From a virus: a stretch of DNA of 23,034 nucleotides. Below, piece by piece: positions 19,860 to 23,034 of the stretch. Numbering within the stretch: position 1 is the stretch's first letter; the number at the start of each line of letters is the position of its first letter. Location: IMG/VR virus record IMGVR_UViG_3300047408_000021, positions 1 to 23,034 of that record. One strand, written 5' to 3'. The notes beneath the pieces are model-generated. The model ran no database searches. It was not told where the DNA came from and was given only the letters and a program-made list of their open reading frames with translations. The position numbers and the translations under genes are program-made.

Positions 19860-22064
19860 ATGACTGACAGCGACCAACAGGGTACGGCACTCGCCACCGC
19901 TCTGCACGTCGTAGGCCACTGGCCGGGGGCCAAGGTGCTCCCCGTACGGGGCAAGGTCCCCGTCTACGACGAAGTGCCCCACGGCTCAAGAGACGCCACC
20001 GACGACCCGCAGACCATCGCCGCATGGTTCACCGGCACCGACTACGGGGTGGCCGTCACCGGGGTCCTCGCCATCGACGGCGACGACCTCGACGCCACGT
20101 TCGACGGGCTCGGGGATGACCTCCTCGAGGGCGTGCAGATACAGGGCAACCCCTACCGCATGACGTTCGTGTTCGCCCAACCCGCCAAGCCCTACGGAGA
20201 CGGCAAGCACCCCGGCGGGGAGGTCAAAGGCTCCGGCTACGTCGTGCTCCCACCCTCCGCCCATGACGGCGGGGACGAGTGTGTCACCTGCCAGACCGGG
20301 CCGCACACCTACCGTTGGGTGCGCCGTGACCTCGACGGCGGGCTCCCTGCCCTGCCCGCGTCGCTGACCGGATGGCTGGACGAGCACGTCAGACGACAGG
20401 GCGACCATGTGCAGCCCTCCGACGAGGTGCCCCCGCTCTGGCTCACCCACGGCGACACGTGTCGGACTGTCGTACGACAGGTGGACGAAGCCACCCTCAA
20501 CCTTGACAAGCCGGACGTGTCCAAACACCCCATCATGACCGACGCCACCCTGCGCCTCCTCCGGCTCGGGGAGCAGGGGCACGCCGGGGTCGGCACCGCC
20601 ATCGCCGCCGTCTACGGGGCGTTCCTGACCGCCTGTCGCCGCGACTCGCCGGGGCGGGCAGCCCTGGCTCCACCGGAGTTCCACCGGGCGCTCCTGGGGG
20701 CCGTGAGCAGGATCGAGGCCGACGGGCTCACCGCCCCCGAGGACTACGGGTGCTGTACTCCGGAGCCGGACCCGCTGACCGACGACCTCGTGTTCACCGC
20801 CACCCCCCTCCTGGCCCACATCAGGTCCACCGCCCACGCCCGACGGGTAGGACCGTGGGCGCTCCTCGGGTCGGCCCTCGCCCGCGCCGTGGCCGAAACT
20901 CCCCCCCACATCCGGCTCCCACCGTTCGTCGGCGGAGACGCCTCCCTCAACCTCTACGTCGCCCTCGTGGACGCATCAGGGGCAGGCAAGTCCGCCGGAC
21001 ACAAGGCGGCAGCCGAAACGTTCACCGGGATGGCATGGGCACGGCAGGTCCCCAACGGGTCCGGGGAAGGGCTCATCGCCTCATTCCTCGAACGCACCCC
21101 GAAAGCCGACCTCGAGGCCGACCCCCACCAACCCCGCTTCCGGCTCCACACCAACCCTCAAGTCCTCATGTACGTAGACGAGATCGGGCAACTCCAAGTC
21201 GGCAGCCAACGGCAGGGTGCGTCCATCGACCCCATCCTCCGATCCATGTGGAACGGGGAGCACGTCGGCACCAACAATGCCGAAGCCGACCGCAACCGGA
21301 ACCTCCCGCCGCACTCCTACCGGCTGGCGCTCGTGGCCGGGGTGCAGCCGGGGCTCGCCGGGTCGCTCCTGTCGCAGCAGGCCACCACGTCGGGGACGGC
21401 TCAGCGGTGGCTCTGGCTCCCGGTCACCGACCCCTTCACCCCCGACATGGTGCCCGCCATCCCACCGCCACAGACCTGGACCCTGGACCTGCCCGCGTCC
21501 GGGGTCCGGTACATCACGTTCCCGACGTACGTCAGGACCGAGGTGGACGAGGCGCGGCTCCGGGTGCTCCGGGGGATCGGGGTCACCGAGGAGGACAAGG
21601 TGAAGGCCCACGCCATGCTCACCCGGATGAAGGTGGCCGCAGCGGTGGCCGTGCTCCACAACTCCCTCGAGGTAGATGACCTGTTCTGGCGCATCGCCGG
21701 GGTGGTGATGGAGAAGTCCGACGCCACCCGCGCCGGGGTCCTGCACCTGTTGGCGGAGTCGGCGGAGCGGGAGGCGGAGTCCCGTGGCCGGACGGCGGCA
21801 GCAGCCGACAGGGGACGGCGCAAGGCGGAGGGTGAGACGGACGAGAGGATCGCCCGGAGGCTCGTGAAGGTGGTCCTCGACCATCATGCGGAGGGCACTC
21901 CGCGCCATGATTCGGGGGCCGGTTGCGCCCGGTCCTGCCTGACCCTCGCCATCGCCTCGAGGGACCGGGCGTACCTGGACGGCGGCATTGGCTACGCCCT
22001 CGACATGGACCTCCTGACGATGGGTGAAGATGGTCACTTCCGTATGGGGGCGGAGGGGTTGTAA
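19860..22064 (+). CDS. Primase-helicase fusion (prim-pol + P-loop ATPase)
   Basis: A 734-aa replication protein. Residues 1-160 match the bifunctional primase/polymerase domain: DATDDPQTIAAWF, VTGVLAIDGDDLD (acidic residues about 73-78), GSGYVVLPPSAH. Residues about 360-530 are an ATPase/helicase domain with Walker A (DASGAGKS, about 371-378), Walker B (VLMYVDE, about 435-441) and a possible arginine finger in GTAQRWLW. The C-terminal 150 residues are helical with a probable winged helix (RRLVKVVLDHHAEGTPRHDS). As no DNA polymerase gene is present, it probably primes and unwinds for host polymerase. The gene is preceded by a terminator and followed by the repeat-rich gap. Confidence 0.85.
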   Translation: MTDSDQQGTALATALHVVGHWPGAKVLPVRGKVPVYDEVPHGSRDATDDPQTIAAWFTGTDYGVAVTGVLAIDGDDLDATFDGLGDDLLEGVQIQGNPYRMTFVFAQPAKPYGDGKHPGGEVKGSGYVVLPPSAHDGGDECVTCQTGPHTYRWVRRDLDGGLPALPASLTGWLDEHVRRQGDHVQPSDEVPPLWLTHGDTCRTVVRQVDEATLNLDKPDVSKHPIMTDATLRLLRLGEQGHAGVGTAIAAVYGAFLTACRRDSPGRAALAPPEFHRALLGAVSRIEADGLTAPEDYGCCTPEPDPLTDDLVFTATPLLAHIRSTAHARRVGPWALLGSALARAVAETPPHIRLPPFVGGDASLNLYVALVDASGAGKSAGHKAAAETFTGMAWARQVPNGSGEGLIASFLERTPKADLEADPHQPRFRLHTNPQVLMYVDEIGQLQVGSQRQGASIDPILRSMWNGEHVGTNNAEADRNRNLPPHSYRLALVAGVQPGLAGSLLSQQATTSGTAQRWLWLPVTDPFTPDMVPAIPPPQTWTLDLPASGVRYITFPTYVRTEVDEARLRVLRGIGVTEEDKVKAHAMLTRMKVAAAVAVLHNSLEVDDLFWRIAGVVMEKSDATRAGVLHLLAESAEREAESRGRTAAAADRGRRKAEGETDERIARRLVKVVLDHHAEGTPRHDSGAGCARSCLTLAIASRDRAYLDGGIGYALDMDLLTMGEDGHFRMGAEGL
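20467..20480. repeat. Palindromic site: CTGTCGTACGACAG
   Basis: A perfect 14-base palindrome in the primase-helicase gene. Confidence 0.7.
21522..21535. repeat. Palindromic site: CCGACGTACGTCAG
   Basis: In the primase-helicase gene, one base off the consensus. Confidence 0.55.
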
Positions 22065-22069
22065 GACAG
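22056..22069. repeat. Palindromic site at primase stop: GGGTTGTAAGACAG
   Basis: Includes the primase-helicase stop and opens the repeat-rich gap; the right half is perfect. Confidence 0.55.
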
Positions 22070-22078
22070 GAGTTTCGG

Positions 22079-22127
22079 TGTTGGACAAGTGTTGGACATG
22101 TCCAACATGGGGGGCATGTTCCAACAT
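22079..22127. repeat. TGTTGGAC palindrome cluster, left part
   Basis: One half-site, one perfect 18-base palindrome (22090-22107) and one degenerate copy in 49 bases, directly downstream of the primase-helicase stop. Confidence 0.75.
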
Positions 22128-22212
22128 TGACAACCAAACGGTTGAATGGCTCTGACCTGCATAAACACTCAAAAAGTTTGAATCGCATTAGGCGCGCGAG
22201 AGTGAACCCCCA

Positions 22213-22238
22213 TGTTGGACCGTCCAACAGTCCAACAT
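22213..22238. repeat. TGTTGGAC palindrome cluster, right part
   Basis: TGTTGGAC-C-GTCCAACA followed at once by GTCCAACAT. The inverted pair plus an extra right half-site copies the layout at 13493-13519 in the collagen-like gene. Confidence 0.75.
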
Positions 22239-22260
22239 CAGCACACCAAGAGGAGCAGCG

Positions 22261-22512
22261 GTGGACCCCATCCGACAGGAAGCACGGCGCATGATGAACG
22301 TGGTCCGAGAGCACGAGAAAAAGCGGCACCGGCAGTACGACCCGCCACCCCACCACGAGTGGGGATGCTCGGAGACCTGCCTCCGGTTCTACGCCGGAAC
22401 CACCATCACCGGCCCCCACTACATCGAGGCCCTCGCCCTCGCCGTGCAAGTCGGCGGGATCGTGGTCACCCCCGGGGTCCGGTACGCACCCGGATGGATG
22501 CGACCCGCATGA
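22261..22512 (+). CDS. Hypothetical protein
   Basis: An 83-aa protein from GTG 22261 with AGAGGAG upstream. It opens with a basic helix (EARRMMNVVREHEKKRHRQY), then a Cys pair (CSETC) and a small globular end (GTTITGPHYIEALALAVQVG). No family recognised. The stop overlaps the next start by 4 bases. Confidence 0.55.
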   Translation: MDPIRQEARRMMNVVREHEKKRHRQYDPPPHHEWGCSETCLRFYAGTTITGPHYIEALALAVQVGGIVVTPGVRYAPGWMRPA

Positions 22513-22646
22513 TGATCCTGTTGACCCAACGGCGACTCACCCAACGCCGAGCCGACGCCATCCGCAACGCCATCGACCACCCGCCCTCATCATGGGGATG
22601 GACCTGGCTCCGCATCCGGCACGGCGTACGACGGACCCACCTGTGA
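22509..22646 (+). CDS. 45-aa basic micro-protein
   Basis: ATG 22509 overlaps the previous stop (ATGA) and its own stop overlaps the next GTG. The product is Arg-rich (MMILLTQRRLTQRRADAIRN, ending GVRRTHL) with several Trp. Support rests on the coupled overlaps; function unknown. Confidence 0.45.
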   Translation: MMILLTQRRLTQRRADAIRNAIDHPPSSWGWTWLRIRHGVRRTHL

Positions 22647-23034
22647 CCGGCTCGAGCAAGCGCAAAGGCGACCGAGCCGAACGCGAAGCCGCCACCCTCC
22701 TGACCCGACTCCTCGCCCACCCCGTACGCCGACTCCTCGGAGCAGGACGCACCGACGACCACGGCGACCTCGACGGCATCGACGGATGGGCGGTGCAGGT
22801 AGCAGACTGGACCGACCTTGCTCGTGCCGTAAGACAGAAGCCACTCGACGCCGAGTTACAGGCAGCACACGCAGGGCAGCGACACGGAGCCGCACTCATC
22901 AGGTTGAGAGGGGGGGAGTTCCGCATCGTCATGACACCGCAGACATGGGCCACCATCGTCACAGAGAACAGGCCCCCCCTCCCGCAGAAACAAGCCCCCC
23001 CATCAGGCCCCCCCCTTCCCCCCCGAGACAGCCC
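22643..23034 (+). CDS. PD-(D/E)XK (Holliday junction resolvase-like) nuclease, partial
   Basis: Starts at GTG 22643 and stays open to the right edge (130 full codons). KGDRAEREAATLLTRLL (Glu14), GAGRTDDHGDLDGIDG (Asp42) and VQVADWTDLARAV are the family's usual order of E, GDL and QV-K. The expected catalytic Lys after QV is Ala (QVADW), so activity is doubtful or another residue serves. The C-terminus from about residue 105 is a proline-rich tail, encoded by long C-tracts. If the window edges are joined, the frame ends at TGA 59-61, giving about 150 aa. Confidence 0.6.
   Translation, partial: MTGSSKRKGDRAEREAATLLTRLLAHPVRRLLGAGRTDDHGDLDGIDGWAVQVADWTDLARAVRQKPLDAELQAAHAGQRHGAALIRLRGGEFRIVMTPQTWATIVTENRPPLPQKQAPPSGPPLPPRDS
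22824..22837. repeat. Palindromic site: GTGCCGTAAGACAG
   Basis: In the resolvase-like gene; the right half is perfect, the left weak. Confidence 0.5.
22973..23024 (-). repeat. C-tract cluster (G-quadruplex potential on the - strand)
   Basis: Four runs of seven or eight C (22973-22979, 22995-23001, 23008-23015, 23018-23024) give four G-tracts on the opposite strand, close to the right edge. They encode the proline-rich tail of the last gene. Confidence 0.6.

Larger units (their letters stand above)
22065..22260. other. Intergenic repeat region, candidate origin or operator
   Basis: This is the longest gap in the window. It holds TGTTGGACA (22079-22087), the perfect palindrome TGTTGGACATGTCCAACA (22090-22107), TGTTCCAACAT (22117-22127), a clearly A+T-richer core (about 22157-22192) and TGTTGGACCGTCCAACA plus another GTCCAACA (22213-22237). 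CAACC/GGTTG form a small stem at 22131-22144. No promoter is convincing (TTGACA at 22127-22132 lacks a partner). Iterons beside the primase-helicase suggest a replication origin; a repressor operator is the alternative. Confidence 0.5.

Noticed and set aside
20467-20480. Dispersed palindrome as a conserved protein motif (VVRQ/DLRQ)
   Set aside because: Only some copies are read in that frame; others encode GTYDS, GRTTE, GLTSE or are non-coding.
22127-22155. Promoter from TTGACA at 22127
   Set aside because: No acceptable -10 at 16-19 bases; the nearest sequences (CTCTGA, TCTGAC) are poor.
1-23034. Integrase, attachment site, tRNA or rRNA gene
   Set aside because: Nothing on either strand resembled a recombinase catalytic region, tRNA cloverleaf or rRNA segment. 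The stoperator idea therefore needs a repressor outside the window or an unrecognised one within it.

Overview
The window looks like most, possibly all, of a small tailed-phage (siphovirus-type) genome from a high-G+C Gram-positive host, probably an actinobacterium. The composition is G+C-rich, GTG starts are common, and the Shine-Dalgarno cores are GAAAGG or GGAGG. Capsid, tail and lysis genes resemble HK97-like actinophage families. Every gene I accept is on the + strand, packed with 1-10 nt stop/start overlaps. No integrase, immunity repressor, DNA polymerase, tRNA, CRISPR array or insertion sequence is visible. No gene-free stretch reaches 300 bases; the longest is 22065-22260.

Layout. 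1-6850: DNA packaging and head (large terminase, portal, S78-type prohead protease, HK97-fold capsid), two connector genes, tail tube, a tail-assembly chaperone with a probable -1 frameshift extension, and an HK97 gp10-like gene. 6854-11780: a short tape measure (607 aa), one large hub/Ig-like/C-terminal tail-tip protein and a glycine-rich adhesin-like protein. 11795-13993: a lysis-type cassette with an M23 peptidase, an exported endonuclease/exonuclease/phosphatase-fold protein, a holin-like protein, a membrane-anchored collagen-like protein and a 32-residue membrane peptide. 14100-19736: mostly small genes, many with cysteine/histidine zinc-binding patterns, plus a SprT-like metallopeptidase, two helix-turn-helix proteins, a RecB/Cas4-type nuclease and a probable single-strand-binding-like protein. 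19860-23034: a primase-helicase fusion, a repeat-rich intergenic region (candidate origin or operator), two small genes and a PD-(D/E)XK nuclease-like gene that runs off the right edge.

The most interesting layer is regulatory. A 14-bp palindrome, CTGNCKTAMGNCAG, occurs about 25 times (plus three near-matches) through structural and replication genes. It falls in all three reading frames, so the selection appears to act on DNA rather than protein; it resembles a repressor 'stoperator' network. A second palindrome, TGTTGGAC(N1-2)GTCCAACA, clusters in two places: inside the collagen-like gene and in the gap after the primase-helicase. A third family (TGTCAANCNGCTAGAC and ACACCAACCGCTA) marks the 5' leaders of the right-arm transcription units, two of which also carry a Crp/GlxR-like GTGA-N6-TCAC box. 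If the right edge is joined to the left edge, the last reading frame stays open and stops just inside the terminase start. That fits, but does not prove, a complete permuted or circularised genome of about 23 kb.
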